A DNA stretch of 64,000 nucleotides from Tautonia sociabilis (GTDB taxonomy: Bacteria > Planctomycetota > Planctomycetia > Isosphaerales > Isosphaeraceae), in contig NZ_RYZH01000007.1 of the NCBI RefSeq assembly GCF_003977685.1, positions 62,001-126,000 of the forward strand, in the 5' to 3' direction. Made by a program: the position numbers and the translations under genes. The notes beneath the pieces were generated by a model, which was not told the origin of the DNA, made no database searches, and saw nothing but the letters and a program-made list of their open reading frames with translations. Every line of letters starts with the position of its first letter. Position 1 is the first letter of the stretch. Below, piece by piece: positions 1-9,017 of this stretch.

Positions 1-873
1 GGCGGCGACCGGGACGGCGCTGGAGGGCTCGACGATCAGGTTCACCCGTTCCCAGACGAACCGCATCGCCTCCAGGATCTCGGCCTCGTCGGCGGTGACG
101 ATCCGCTCCAGGTGGCGCCGGAGGACCGCGAACGGGCGGGCGCCGAGGCAGGTGCGAAGGCCGTCGGCCACGGTCTTCGGGTCGTCCGAGGGGAGGATCG
201 TGCCCGATTCGAGGGACCGGCGGGCGTCGTCGGCCCGGCTGGGCTCGACGCCGACAAGACGGGTGCCGGGGCTCTCCCCCGAGGCGGCCAGGCAGGTGCC
301 GGCCATCAGCCCGCCGCCGCCGACGGGGGCCAGCAGGACATCGAGCGGCCCGGCCTGCTCGATCAGCTCCAGCGCCGCGGTGCCGGCGCCGGCGATCACT
401 CGCCAATCGTCGAAGGGGTGGATCAGGGTATACCCGTGCTGTTCGATCAGCCGGGAGACGGTGGCCTCTCGGTCGGCGAGGGTCGGCTCGCAGGAGACGA
501 CGGAGGCGCCGTAGCCCTCGGTGGCCCGGCGCTTCACCTCGGGGGCGGTGCGCGGCATGACGACGCAGGCCGGGACGCCGGCAAGCCGGCCCGCCAGGGC
601 GATCGCCTGGGCATGGTTGCCGGAGGAGTGGGTGACGACGCCCCGGGCCCGCTCGTCGTCGGAGAGCAGGAGGACGGCGTTCATCGCCCCCCGGAACTTG
701 AAGGCGCCGACGCGCTGGAGGTTCTCGCACTTGAGGAAGACCGACGCGCCGGCCCGGTCGTCGATCGCCCGGCTCGTCAGCACCGGGGTCCGCTGCGCCA
801 GGGAGCGGAGGCGATCGGCCGCCGCTCGAACGTGCTCGATCGTGATCGGGATCTCGATCGCGGGATCGCTCAC
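1..873 (-). CDS. Threonine/serine dehydratase, PLP-dependent (3' end outside window)
   Basis: Predicted fold-type II PLP enzyme that deaminates threonine or serine to a 2-oxoacid; the same family includes serine racemases. The 291 codons in the window are open and run off the left edge, so only a short C-terminus is missing (family about 320 residues). The Schiff-base lysine lies in GAFKFRGA, followed by the SSGNHAQ motif and the phosphate-binding glycine loop GGGGL. There is no sign of the ACT domain of long IlvA forms, so this resembles the short catabolic/racemase type. I chose the GTG at 873 because a GAGGAGGGGA ribosome site lies just upstream and the protein then starts SDPAIEIPITIEHV. 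Substrate choice cannot be read from sequence. Confidence 0.85.
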   Translation of the reverse strand, partial: MSDPAIEIPITIEHVRAAADRLRSLAQRTPVLTSRAIDDRAGASVFLKCENLQRVGAFKFRGAMNAVLLLSDDERARGVVTHSSGNHAQAIALAGRLAGVPACVVMPRTAPEVKRRATEGYGASVVSCEPTLADREATVSRLIEQHGYTLIHPFDDWRVIAGAGTAALELIEQAGPLDVLLAPVGGGGLMAGTCLAASGESPGTRLVGVEPSRADDARRSLESGTILPSDDPKTVADGLRTCLGARPFAVLRRHLERIVTADEAEILEAMRFVWERVNLIVEPSSAVPVAA

Positions 874-1042
874 CGTCTCCCCTCCTCGCCGCCGGGGGCC
901 GTCCGGCAATCACGAGCGATCCGGCTGGGGCCTCCCAGGACGTTCGGTTCTATCTCCTCGACGAACCGGGCACAATCGGGGCGTCGTTGATCCCTTCCTC
1001 GGCGAGCCTCCGCCCGACCCGGCCGGGCCCGAATCGCGTCGG

Positions 1043-2512
1043 TCACAGATACGGAGAGAAGAGCCGGGCGAGGTTGTCCCGGATCTTCAGAACGATCGAT
1101 CGGCCCCGAACCTCGTCCAGGGTGAGCGGTTCGGCCATCGCCTTGCGGGCCCCGGCGATCCGGGAGAGGGAGCAGGCGAGGGTGGGATCGTAACACTCGA
1201 CGTTCAGCTCGAAGTTCAGAACGAGGCTGCGGGGGTCCCAGTTGGCCGAGCCGATGAAGGAGAAGGCATCGTCGACCAGCATCAGCTTGGAGTGATCGAA
1301 GGGGGGAGGGGTCAGCCAGACGCGACAGCCGGCCTCCAGGAGCGGCTCGAGCAGCGGGAAGCCCGCCCACTGGACAAGCCGGTGGTTGTTCTTCCGAGGG
1401 AGGAGGATGTCAACCTCGACCCCCCGGAGCGCGGCCGAGACAAGGGCAGCGGAGAGCGGCGGATCGGGGATGAAGTACGGGGTGAGGATCGTGACCCGTT
1501 GCCTGGCGACGACCAGCGCGCCGAAGAGGACGGCGGCCAGGGGGTCGGCCTCGAGGTCGGGGCCGTCGACCACGATCCGGGCGATGGTCTTTCCCTCGAT
1601 CGGCAGGTCGTCGGCGTACCAGGGGGGGCCGTCGAGGAGCTCGCCGGTCGTGAAGGCCCAGTCGTCGGCGAAGGCCTGCTGGAGGGCCTTGACGATCGGC
1701 CCCCGGATCCGGAAGTGGAGGTCTCGGCAGTTCTTGCCACAGCCCCGGGCGTCGCGGCCGGGGTCGAGGAAGTCGTCGAGGATGTTCATCCCCCCGGTGA
1801 ACCCGAGCCGGCCGTCGACGACCAGCACCTTGCGGTGGTTCCGGAGGTTGGCGTAGCGGATCCAGTCGGGCCGAAGTGTGGGGATGAACAACGCCACCGG
1901 CAGGCCAAGCCCGCGCAGGTGCTCGACGATCGGCTTGCCCTCGTGGACCGAGCCGACCGAGTCAATGAGGATGCGGATGGAAACGCCGCGGTGGCGGGCC
2001 CGGGCCAGGGCGTCGGCCAGGGGTGAGCCCGCGGCGTCGAAACGGAAGATGTAGGTGAGCAGGGTCACCGAATGCTTCGCCTCGTCGATGGCCTGCGCCA
2101 TGGCTCGGTAGGCGGCGTCACCGCCGTCGAGCGGCTCGACCCGGTTGCCCCCCATCAGTCGACGCCCGGTGGCCCGCTCGCCGAGCCGGGCGAGCGTGGA
2201 CAGGTGGTGGCGCTCCGGGCCGAGCGTCTCGAGCAGCAGGGAGAGATCCTCCTCGCCGGCGTCCATCCGGTTCACCGCGGGCCGGTCTCGCCTCAGCGCC
2301 CGGGCCTTGCGCTCGATGCGGTTGATGCCGAGCAGGACGTAGACGAGCGTCCCGACGAACGGGGACAGCCAGATCAGGCCGATCCAGCCGATCGCCGCCC
2401 TCGTGTCCCGCTTGTGCAGCAGGACGTGCAGCGAGGCGAGCAGGCTGACCGCCAGGCTCGTCGCCGTGATCAGCAGGTGTTCGGCCGAGAAGAAGATCGG
2501 AACGAGGTTCAT
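1043..2512 (-). CDS. cls: Cardiolipin synthase (phospholipase D family)
   Basis: 489-residue membrane enzyme that condenses phosphatidylglycerol into cardiolipin. Two hydrophobic segments at about residues 10-35 and 40-65 form the PLDc_N membrane anchor. Two HKD motifs follow: HRKVLVVDGRLGFTGGMN near residue 226 and HSKLMLVDDAFSFIGSANW near residue 406, both with His, Lys and Asp intact. Length and order of parts fit bacterial ClsA-type enzymes. It stands alone, transcribed away from the epimerase gene. Family membership is firm; the exact phospholipid substrates are inferred from the family. Confidence 0.9.
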   Translation of the reverse strand: MNLVPIFFSAEHLLITATSLAVSLLASLHVLLHKRDTRAAIGWIGLIWLSPFVGTLVYVLLGINRIERKARALRRDRPAVNRMDAGEEDLSLLLETLGPERHHLSTLARLGERATGRRLMGGNRVEPLDGGDAAYRAMAQAIDEAKHSVTLLTYIFRFDAAGSPLADALARARHRGVSIRILIDSVGSVHEGKPIVEHLRGLGLPVALFIPTLRPDWIRYANLRNHRKVLVVDGRLGFTGGMNILDDFLDPGRDARGCGKNCRDLHFRIRGPIVKALQQAFADDWAFTTGELLDGPPWYADDLPIEGKTIARIVVDGPDLEADPLAAVLFGALVVARQRVTILTPYFIPDPPLSAALVSAALRGVEVDILLPRKNNHRLVQWAGFPLLEPLLEAGCRVWLTPPPFDHSKLMLVDDAFSFIGSANWDPRSLVLNFELNVECYDPTLACSLSRIAGARKAMAEPLTLDEVRGRSIVLKIRDNLARLFSPYL

Positions 2513-2714
2513 GGAGAGGCTCGACGGGACCCGCGAATCGTCTGGGAACCTAGGCTAGCCGACGTCGGAGGGGGGAGGAACCGCTGTCCAAGGCCTGAAC
2601 CGCCAATGCGCTGCCCGCGTCGACCGCTGGGCAGGAACGGCCAGGGAAGGTACACTCCCGATTCAAGAGGGACGATCCCATCCAGCGGTCGGCCACCGGG
2701 CCGGGAGCGTCGGC

Positions 2715-3683
2715 GTGCGCGTGCTCATGACGGGAGGATTCGGTTGCATCGGGTCGTGGGCGGCGATGCAACTGATCGAGGCGGGCCATGAGGTGGCGAT
2801 CCTTGACTTGAAGCGGGACACCCACCGGCTCGACCTGCTGCTCGAGCCGGGGCAGATCGACCGGATCGGCTTCATCGCCGGGGACGTGACGGAGCCGAGC
2901 GTGGTGAAGACGGCCGCCGAGCGGTTCGGGGCGACCGAATTGCTGCACCTGGCGGCCCTGCAGGTGCCGCTCTGCCGGGCGGATCCGATCAAGGGGGCGA
3001 TGGTCAACGTCGTCGGGACGCTGGCGGTCTTCGAGGCCGCCCGAGCGCTGAAGGGGCAGGTCAACCGGGTCGTCTTCGCCAGCTCGGCCGCGGTGCACGG
3101 CCCGGCAGAGCCAGGCGGAGCCCCGCTGGGAGATGAGGTCCGGCTGGCTCCGATGACCCACTACGGGGCGTTCAAGGTCTGCAACGAGCTGAACGCGAAG
3201 GTGTACTGGCTCGACCACGGGATCACCAGCATCGCCCTGAGGCCGTGGACCGTCTACGGCGTCGGCCGCGACTTCGGCATGACAAGCGAGCCGACCAAGG
3301 CGATCAAGGCCGTCGCCGCCGGCCGGGACTACGCGATCAGCTACGGCGGGCTCCAGGATCTCCAGTACGTGGGAGACGTGGCCGCCACCTTCGTGCGCGC
3401 CCTGGACGCCCCGTTCGAGGGAGCCGATGCCTTCAACGTGAGGGGAGACGTGGTGTCCATCGAGGCCTTCGTCTCGGCCCTCGAGGCGGTCGTCCCCGAG
3501 GCGATCGGGCGAGTCTCGCACGGCTCGAACCAGTTGCCGATCGCTCCCAGCCTGGACGACGCTCGGCTGCAGGAGCGCCTCGGCCCCCTGCCCCGGACGA
3601 GCCTGGAGCAAGGAATCGGCGAAACCTACCGACGCTTCGCCGCGCTCCGGGAGCAAGGCCGGCTCGACCTGTCGGACCTCTGA
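2715..3683 (+). CDS. NAD-dependent epimerase/dehydratase (extended SDR)
   Basis: 322 residues with an N-terminal Rossmann nucleotide-binding motif TGGFGCIG, an ASSAAVHG strand carrying the catalytic Ser/Thr position, and the YxxxK pair Y150-K154 (YGAFK). This is the pattern of extended short-chain dehydrogenases acting on nucleotide sugars or related compounds; the substrate cannot be assigned. GTG start (MRVLMTGGFG). A TACACT box at 2651-2656 with TGGGCA 17 nt upstream is a weak promoter candidate in the gap shared with divergent cls. The sulfite-oxidase-like gene follows after 86 nt on the same strand, but no functional link is evident. Confidence 0.8.
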   Translation: MRVLMTGGFGCIGSWAAMQLIEAGHEVAILDLKRDTHRLDLLLEPGQIDRIGFIAGDVTEPSVVKTAAERFGATELLHLAALQVPLCRADPIKGAMVNVVGTLAVFEAARALKGQVNRVVFASSAAVHGPAEPGGAPLGDEVRLAPMTHYGAFKVCNELNAKVYWLDHGITSIALRPWTVYGVGRDFGMTSEPTKAIKAVAAGRDYAISYGGLQDLQYVGDVAATFVRALDAPFEGADAFNVRGDVVSIEAFVSALEAVVPEAIGRVSHGSNQLPIAPSLDDARLQERLGPLPRTSLEQGIGETYRRFAALREQGRLDLSDL

Positions 3684-3769
3684 CGCGGCTTGGCCCCGGC
3701 GACGGCCCCGCACTCGGTCACATCAGGCCCCGGCCGGATCCCGGCCGACCGGACGGAGGACGAAGCGAG

Positions 3770-4963
3770 ATGAGTCGAGACGCGAATCCCCCCGCCCCGG
3801 CGCCAAGCCGTCGCGAGGCGCTCCGCCGAGGGCTCGGCGGGGCGGCCGGGCTGGGAATCTGGGCGTGGTCGGGGGCCAGCCCCGCCTCCTGGGCCGAGGA
3901 CGCAAGGGCGGAGGGCCAGGAGCTCATCATCCACAACCTCGTGCCGCTCGACGCCGAAACCCCGGTCACGGCCCTGGGGGACTGGATCACGCCGATCGAC
4001 CGGTTCTTCGTCCGAAGCCACTTCGGCGCGCCGGCGATCGGCCCGGACGGCTGGAGGCTCTCGATCTCGGGACTGGTCGACCGCCCGATCGTGCTGTCGC
4101 TGGACGACCTGGCGGGGATGGATCAGGTGGCGATGCCGGCCGTGCTCCAGTGCGCGGGCAACGGCCGGGGGCTGTTCAAGCCGAACGTGCCGGGGATCGC
4201 CTGGGCCCGGGGGGCGGTCGGGAACGCGGAGTGGTCGGGAGTTCGGCTCCGGGACGTGCTCGACCGAGCGGGCGTCCGAGACGCCTCCCGGCACGTCCAC
4301 CTGCTCGGCGCCGACCTGCCGCCGCACCCGAAGACGCCGGCGTTTCTGCGAAGCATCCCGCTGGAGAAGGCGATGGATCCGACCACGATCCTCGCCACCC
4401 ACATGAACGGCCAGCCGCTGCCGGATCTGCACGGCGGGCCGATCCGGGTGGTCGTGCCGTGCTGGACGGCGAATCATTCGGTCAAATGGCTGCGCGAGCT
4501 GACCCTGGCCGAGGAGGAAGCCCCCGGCTTCTACCAGCAGACCGGCTACCGCATCCCCCGGACGCTGGCCCCGCCGGGCTCGGTGATCGAGGATCCGACG
4601 GCCGACGTCGTCCCGGTGACGGCGATGAACGTCAAGTCGCTGATCACGCATCCCGGCCAAGGCCAGGCCCTCCGGCCCGGTCGGGTGGAGATTGCGGGGG
4701 TGGCCTGGACGGGCCCCGGCCGGGTGACTCGGGTCGAGGTGTCGGTGGACGACGGCCCCTGGCAGGAGGCGGCGCTGGAGGGACCGGAGGTCGAGGGGTC
4801 GTGGCGAACCTGGCGGCTGGCGTGGGAGGCCCCGTCAGGCCCCCACACCCTCAGGGCTCGGGCGACCGACTCGCACGGCGAGACCCAGCCCGAGCAATCG
4901 CCCTGGAACAAGAGCGGCTACCTGTGGAACGCGATCGAGCGCGTGTCGGTCGAGGTCGGCTGA
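3770..4963 (+). CDS. Sulfite oxidase-like molybdopterin oxidoreductase, Tat-exported
   Basis: 397-residue periplasmic molybdoenzyme of the sulfite oxidase/SorA/SoxC family. The N-terminus has a twin-arginine signal (SRREALRRG followed by a hydrophobic stretch and ASWAED). The Moco domain contains the conserved Cys ligand in VLQCAGNGRG, and the C-terminal third (about 290-395) is the Ig-like dimerisation domain. The frame stays open upstream to 3245, but the ATG at 3770 sits directly before the Tat signal and behind GGACGGAGGACGAAGCGAG, so it is preferred. A dihaem cytochrome c follows 63 nt downstream, the arrangement of SorAB sulfite dehydrogenases. Likely reaction: sulfite to sulfate with electrons passed to the cytochrome; substrate is inferred from family and neighbour. 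Confidence 0.85.
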   Translation: MSRDANPPAPAPSRREALRRGLGGAAGLGIWAWSGASPASWAEDARAEGQELIIHNLVPLDAETPVTALGDWITPIDRFFVRSHFGAPAIGPDGWRLSISGLVDRPIVLSLDDLAGMDQVAMPAVLQCAGNGRGLFKPNVPGIAWARGAVGNAEWSGVRLRDVLDRAGVRDASRHVHLLGADLPPHPKTPAFLRSIPLEKAMDPTTILATHMNGQPLPDLHGGPIRVVVPCWTANHSVKWLRELTLAEEEAPGFYQQTGYRIPRTLAPPGSVIEDPTADVVPVTAMNVKSLITHPGQGQALRPGRVEIAGVAWTGPGRVTRVEVSVDDGPWQEAALEGPEVEGSWRTWRLAWEAPSGPHTLRARATDSHGETQPEQSPWNKSGYLWNAIERVSVEVG

Positions 4964-5026
4964 GGCCGATCGACCCGAGAGCGATGGGCGCTCCTCCCGC
5001 CGCGGACCTGCCGAGGATCGGAACCA

Positions 5027-5683
5027 ATGGCGAGCAATCGAATCGCGAGGATCGGCGTCACACTGGCCGCAGTGGCCATGCTTCCCCTGATGGCGCCGGG
5101 GAAGACGATCGCGTCGGGAACACGGCAGGATGACCCCGAGGCCGAGGAACGCACCTTCACGCTGGAACTGGGCCGCAAGACGTTCGAGGCGAACTGCCTG
5201 ATGTGTCACTCGTCGGACATGGTCACCGCCCAGCGGCTCACTCCGGAACAGTGGGCGGCCGAAGTGGAGAAAATGATCGGCTGGGGCTCCCCCGTCCCTC
5301 CGGAAGAGAAGGAAAGGCTGGTCAACTACCTGATCGCCTCGTTCCCGAGCGACGGCGAAGCCCCCACCCTCCCCCGGCTTACCCTGGAGGACGCCCGAGC
5401 CCCCACCCGGCCCGAGCCCGCTCCGGACGCCTTGCCTTCGGGGGACCCGGATCGGGGGGCGGCGCTGGTCGCCGAGCACTGCGCCACCTGCCACGGCGCC
5501 GACGGCCGGGGCGGAGACCTCGGCCAGAACCTGATCGCTCGCCCGGTGCTGTTCCAGCCGGCGACCTACGCCGACATCCTGCACGAGGGCCGACGGCGCA
5601 TGCCGGGATTCCAGTTCGTGCTGTCGCCTCAGGAGATGGCGGACACGCTGGCGTGGCTCCGGTCGCGGTCGGTGCCGGAGTGA
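5027..5683 (+). CDS. Dihaem cytochrome c, probable electron acceptor of the molybdoenzyme
   Basis: 218 residues with a signal peptide (about 1-30) and two haem-binding motifs, CLMCH near residue 63 and CATCH near residue 155. A Met ligand candidate for the second haem is in RRMPGFQF. The first domain, with its PEQWAAEVEKMIGWGSPV segment, resembles the SorB subunit of sulfite:cytochrome c oxidoreductase; the second is an ordinary class I cytochrome c domain joined by a Pro-rich linker. Its position 63 nt behind the sulfite-oxidase-like gene suggests a periplasmic electron relay to the respiratory chain. SorB has one haem, so this looks like a SorB domain fused to a second cytochrome domain. 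Confidence 0.82.
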   Translation: MASNRIARIGVTLAAVAMLPLMAPGKTIASGTRQDDPEAEERTFTLELGRKTFEANCLMCHSSDMVTAQRLTPEQWAAEVEKMIGWGSPVPPEEKERLVNYLIASFPSDGEAPTLPRLTLEDARAPTRPEPAPDALPSGDPDRGAALVAEHCATCHGADGRGGDLGQNLIARPVLFQPATYADILHEGRRRMPGFQFVLSPQEMADTLAWLRSRSVPE

Positions 5684-5864
5684 GGCCGCATCGCATCGAG
5701 CATCAATCACTGGGCCGGGGTCGCCTCGCCCCCGACCTCCTCGAATCTTGAACGATCCAGGCTCGGTGAGAACCGAAACGGGGGACGCCACCGCGTTCCC
5801 CCCAGGATCCGAGCGGCCTGATGGTGCGGAGACGTGGTCGGCCCCCCTCCAACCTGGCTCGGCC

Positions 5865-5915
5865 CCCGCTCCCCGTTCCGTTTCCCTCGAACGGGAGCGG
5901 GGAACGGGGAGCGGG
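5865..5915. terminator. 15-bp inverted repeat between convergent genes
   Basis: CCCGCTCCCCGTTCC at 5865-5879 is exactly complementary to 5901-5915 with a 21-nt spacer. It lies between the ends of the cytochrome c gene (+) and the PPIase gene (-), so it may end both transcripts. No U-tract follows. Confidence 0.4.
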
Positions 5916-5954
5916 CGAGGAGCGCCGAAGGGAACACGCCCAGGGGGCTCCGCG

Positions 5955-7010
5955 TCAGCGGGGGCTGGCGGCCGGGGACGGCAAGGAACCGGGCAGGGTG
6001 GCGGGGGCGACGGGGAAGAAGTCGTCGGGCATGGGCTTGATCTCGATGTTGGCCTCGGCGCGGGCCTTCTCGATGATCTGTTGCTGCAAGTCCTCGCCGA
6101 AGGCGGCGCGCACAGCGTCCTTGATCTGGTCGAACGCGACCTCCTGGCCATCCCGGCGGTCGGTGACCTTGATCAAGTGGTAGCCGTACTGGGTCTCGAC
6201 CGGGTCGGAGACCTCATCGACCTCCAGCGCGAAGGCGGCCTCGGCGAAGGGCTCGACCACCTGGCCCCGGCGGTTGAAGTACCCGATGTTGCCCCCGTCG
6301 GGGGCCTCCTGATTGCTGGGGTCCTCGGAGAACTGATCGGCGGCGACGGCGAAGTCGAGCTCTCCGGCGGTGATCTTCCGCTTCAGCTCGACGAGCTTCT
6401 GACGGGCGGCCTCCTTCTGCTCGTCGGTGGCCTCGGGATCGACCGCGGCGAGGATGTGGCTGGCCTTCACGGCGGTGCCGGTGAACAGATCCTTGTTCTT
6501 CTCGAAGTAGGCGCGGAGGGTGGCCTCGTCCCCCTTGGTGGCGACGTACTTCGACCAGCGCTGATCCATCATCAGTTGCTCGCGCAGCTCGGTTTCCGTC
6601 ATGCCAAGCTCGGCGAGCATGCTGTTGAGGCTCCCCTGGCCCGATTGCTGCAGCTCCTGGGCGATGGCGGCGACTCGAGCGTCGAGGTCAGCGGCCGTGA
6701 CGACGACCTTCTCCCGCTCCAGGAACCTGGCCAGCAGCTTCTGGTTGATCAGGACGTTGACGGCCTGCTCATACGCCTCGGCGCGGCGGTCGGGGGCGAT
6801 GGTGTACTGGGAGAGGAAGTCAAGGACCTCGGATCGGGTGATCGTGCCGCCCTCAAACGAGGCGACGACCGGGTCGTTGGCCGGGGGGACGGCCTGGACG
6901 CGGGCCGGGGGGGGAGCCTGGGCGACGGCGAGCCCGGCGGGGGAGAGCAGAAGGGCCAGGGCGAGCGCTTGGCCGGCCGTCGCCGGGGAGCGTCGGGGGA
7001 ATTCGGACAT
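5955..7010 (-). CDS. Exported parvulin-type peptidyl-prolyl isomerase (SurA/PpiC family)
   Basis: 351 residues with a signal peptide (ALALALLLSPAGLAVAQA), an N-terminal SurA-like helical chaperone region and one parvulin (rotamase) domain at about residues 195-300 (VKASHILAAVDPEATD, then GGNIGYFNRRGQVVEPF and GYHLIKVTDRR). It probably helps fold proteins in the periplasm or outer envelope. The ATG at 7010 follows GGAGGCTCGAACTC and gives a proper signal peptide; longer in-frame versions start in low-complexity sequence. SurA of E. coli has two parvulin domains, so this single-domain form is closer to PpiC/PrsA-like planctomycete proteins. Confidence 0.85.
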   Translation of the reverse strand: MSEFPRRSPATAGQALALALLLSPAGLAVAQAPPPARVQAVPPANDPVVASFEGGTITRSEVLDFLSQYTIAPDRRAEAYEQAVNVLINQKLLARFLEREKVVVTAADLDARVAAIAQELQQSGQGSLNSMLAELGMTETELREQLMMDQRWSKYVATKGDEATLRAYFEKNKDLFTGTAVKASHILAAVDPEATDEQKEAARQKLVELKRKITAGELDFAVAADQFSEDPSNQEAPDGGNIGYFNRRGQVVEPFAEAAFALEVDEVSDPVETQYGYHLIKVTDRRDGQEVAFDQIKDAVRAAFGEDLQQQIIEKARAEANIEIKPMPDDFFPVAPATLPGSLPSPAASPR

Positions 7011-7161
7011 GAGTTCGAGCCTCCGTGGCGGAATAATCCGGTCCGACCTGGGCATGCGGGCATCGAAGCGGCAAGGGCCGAGGGCGGCCGGCCGCCGATC
7101 CGTCGGCGGAGGGGCCCGGCCGTCGGGCCGATCGATCGCCCCGGGGGAGCGAAGCCGCCGC

Positions 7162-7190
7162 ATTATACGGGGATCACCCCATGCTGTTGA
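7162..7190 (-). promoter_or_regulatory. Promoter candidate for the PPIase gene
   Basis: On the minus strand a perfect TATAAT (7167-7162) has TCAACA 17 nt upstream (7190-7185, 4 of 6 matches to TTGACA). It sits about 150 nt before the PPIase start. The 442-nt gap 7011-7452 separates two divergent genes; apart from this I see no gene or clear element in it. Confidence 0.4.
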
Positions 7191-7452
7191 GGCGAACCCG
7201 AGGCTCCCCCGAGGGTCCGGGGTGGGCGCCCGCCTTCTTCCATCCTTCGCCGGCCCCACCCTCCCGGTTCATCCTCCCCGGGAGAATCAGGGCCGCCGGC
7301 TCGATCCGGGCGGGCAGGCGGGCAGCGAGGGCTTGAACCCCAGGCGGGCTCGTGCTCTGCTCGGGGCCCGGACGACCGAATCGGGCCCGACGGCAGCGAG
7401 CGCCCTTCGCCCCCCCCGATCCTCGGCCCCTCGAGCATAGGGAAGACCCCCA

Positions 7453-8847
7453 ATGACCACTCCCGCGACCAGCCTCCCTCCCCTCCCCTGGCGGCCGGCG
7501 ATCCTCGGCCTGATCGCCCTGTTGCCGATCCCAGCCGCCGGCCACGACGACGACGAGCACGGCCACGATCATCCGCCGGCCCCCGTGGCCGAGGCGGAGG
7601 CCCACCGGCCGACGGCGATCCCCGATCGCATCATCCTCACCTTCGCCGGCGACCCGAGGACCTCCCAGGCCGTGACCTGGCGCACCGACACGACCGTGCA
7701 TCACGCCTTCGCCGAGATCGCCCTGGCCGACCACGGGCCGAAGTTCGTCGACCGAGCGGAGACGGTCGAGGCCGAGTCCTCCACCCTGACCACCGACCTG
7801 GGCGAGGCGACGTTCCACTCGGTCGTCTTCGAGGGGCTGGAGCCCGAGACGACCTACGCCTATCGCGTGGGAGACGGCGTGAACTGGAGCGAGTGGGCTC
7901 ACTTCACCACGGCCAGCGACGAGGAGAAGCCCTTCTCGTTCATCTACTTTGGCGACGCCCAGAACGACCTCAAGTCCCTCTGGTCGCGGGTGATCCGGGG
8001 GGCCTACTCCGACGCTCCCAAGGCTCGGTTCATCGTCCACGCCGGGGATCTCGTCAACCGGTCCGAGCGGGACGCCGAGTGGGGAGAGTGGTTCTCCGGC
8101 GGCGGCTGGGTCAACGCGATGGTCCCCAGCATCCCCACCCCCGGCAACCACGAATATGGCCGCTCCGAAGACGGCCAGCGCCGGCTCTCCCGGCACTGGC
8201 GGCCGACCTTCACCCTCCCGGGCCACGGCCCCGAGGGGCTGGAGGAGACGGTCTACTTCATCGATTACCAGGGGGTGCGGATCATCTCCCTGAACTCGAA
8301 CGAGAAGCAGCGGGAGCAGGCCTCCTGGTTGGAGGGGGTGCTCGCCGACAACCCGAACCGCTGGACGATCGTCACCTTCCACCACCCGATCTACTCCGCC
8401 GGCAAGGGCCGGGACAACCCAGCCCTGCGCGACCTCTGGCAGCCGATCTTCGACCAGTACGCCGTCGACCTCGTGCTCCAGGGGCACGACCACTCGTATG
8501 GCCGATCGGGCCTGATCGTCGGCGACCAGAACGAACCGACCGGCGCCGTCGTGAGGAACAACGCGGGCACGGTCTATGTCGTCTCGGTCAGCGGTCCGAA
8601 GATGTACGACCTGACCGAGAACCAGGAGTGGATGAGGCGGAAGGCCGAGGACACCCAGCTTTATCAGATCATCCGAGTCGACGGCGATCGGCTGAGCTTC
8701 GAGGCGAGGACGGCCATCGGGGCGCTGTACGACGCCTTCGATCTGGTCAAGCGGGAGGGGAAGCCCAACGAGTTGATCGAGGGCACTCCCGAACTAGGCG
8801 AGCGGCTCCGCCGGCTCCAGGCCGCGGCCGAGGCCGCCGGGGATTGA
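7453..8847 (+). CDS. Secreted metallophosphoesterase, purple acid phosphatase-like
   Basis: 464 residues. After a signal peptide comes a His/Asp-rich stretch (GHDDDEHGHDHP), then a fibronectin-III-like N-terminal domain (about 50-150), and a calcineurin-like phosphoesterase domain. The metal-binding blocks are all present: YFGDAQND, HAGDLVN, GNHEYG, VTFHHPIY and GHDHSYGR. This order is that of purple acid phosphatases, which hydrolyse phosphomonoesters outside the cytoplasm. The His-rich leader could bind metal before folding. Single gene; convergent with the LEPR-XLL gene downstream. Confidence 0.87.
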   Translation: MTTPATSLPPLPWRPAILGLIALLPIPAAGHDDDEHGHDHPPAPVAEAEAHRPTAIPDRIILTFAGDPRTSQAVTWRTDTTVHHAFAEIALADHGPKFVDRAETVEAESSTLTTDLGEATFHSVVFEGLEPETTYAYRVGDGVNWSEWAHFTTASDEEKPFSFIYFGDAQNDLKSLWSRVIRGAYSDAPKARFIVHAGDLVNRSERDAEWGEWFSGGGWVNAMVPSIPTPGNHEYGRSEDGQRRLSRHWRPTFTLPGHGPEGLEETVYFIDYQGVRIISLNSNEKQREQASWLEGVLADNPNRWTIVTFHHPIYSAGKGRDNPALRDLWQPIFDQYAVDLVLQGHDHSYGRSGLIVGDQNEPTGAVVRNNAGTVYVVSVSGPKMYDLTENQEWMRRKAEDTQLYQIIRVDGDRLSFEARTAIGALYDAFDLVKREGKPNELIEGTPELGERLRRLQAAAEAAGD

Positions 8848-8886
8848 CCCCGGCCCTCGGACGACGACCCGACCCTCGCCTCGGGA

Positions 8887-8908
8887 CGGCCGCGATCGAT
8901 CGCGGCCG
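8887..8908. repeat. 22-bp perfect palindrome in a convergent gap
   Basis: A perfect palindrome centred on GCGATCGATCGC lies 40 nt after the phosphatase stop codon. As RNA it would form a 9-bp stem with a 4-nt loop, so it may act as a terminator; it contains overlapping CGATCG sites. Confidence 0.45.
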
Positions 8909-8916
8909 CCCCGGCC

Positions 8917-8941
8917 CCGATCCGATCCGATCCGATCCGAT
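8917..8941. repeat. Pentanucleotide repeat (CCGAT) x5
   Basis: Five exact tandem CCGAT units, directly beyond the palindrome at 8887-8908. A shorter run of the same unit (GATCC x3) appears at 36205-36219 just before fabD. Confidence 0.7.
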
Positions 8942-9017
8942 CCGGGTGAACATCGCCCCTCTTCCGATCCCGACCGAGCCCGCCCCTCGCCGTCCCTCGA
9001 GCGGGTCCGGAGGCGAC

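Noticed and set aside
521..2026. Plus-strand frame opposite dehydratase and cls
   Set aside because: Antisense of two genes with intact PLP and HKD motifs.
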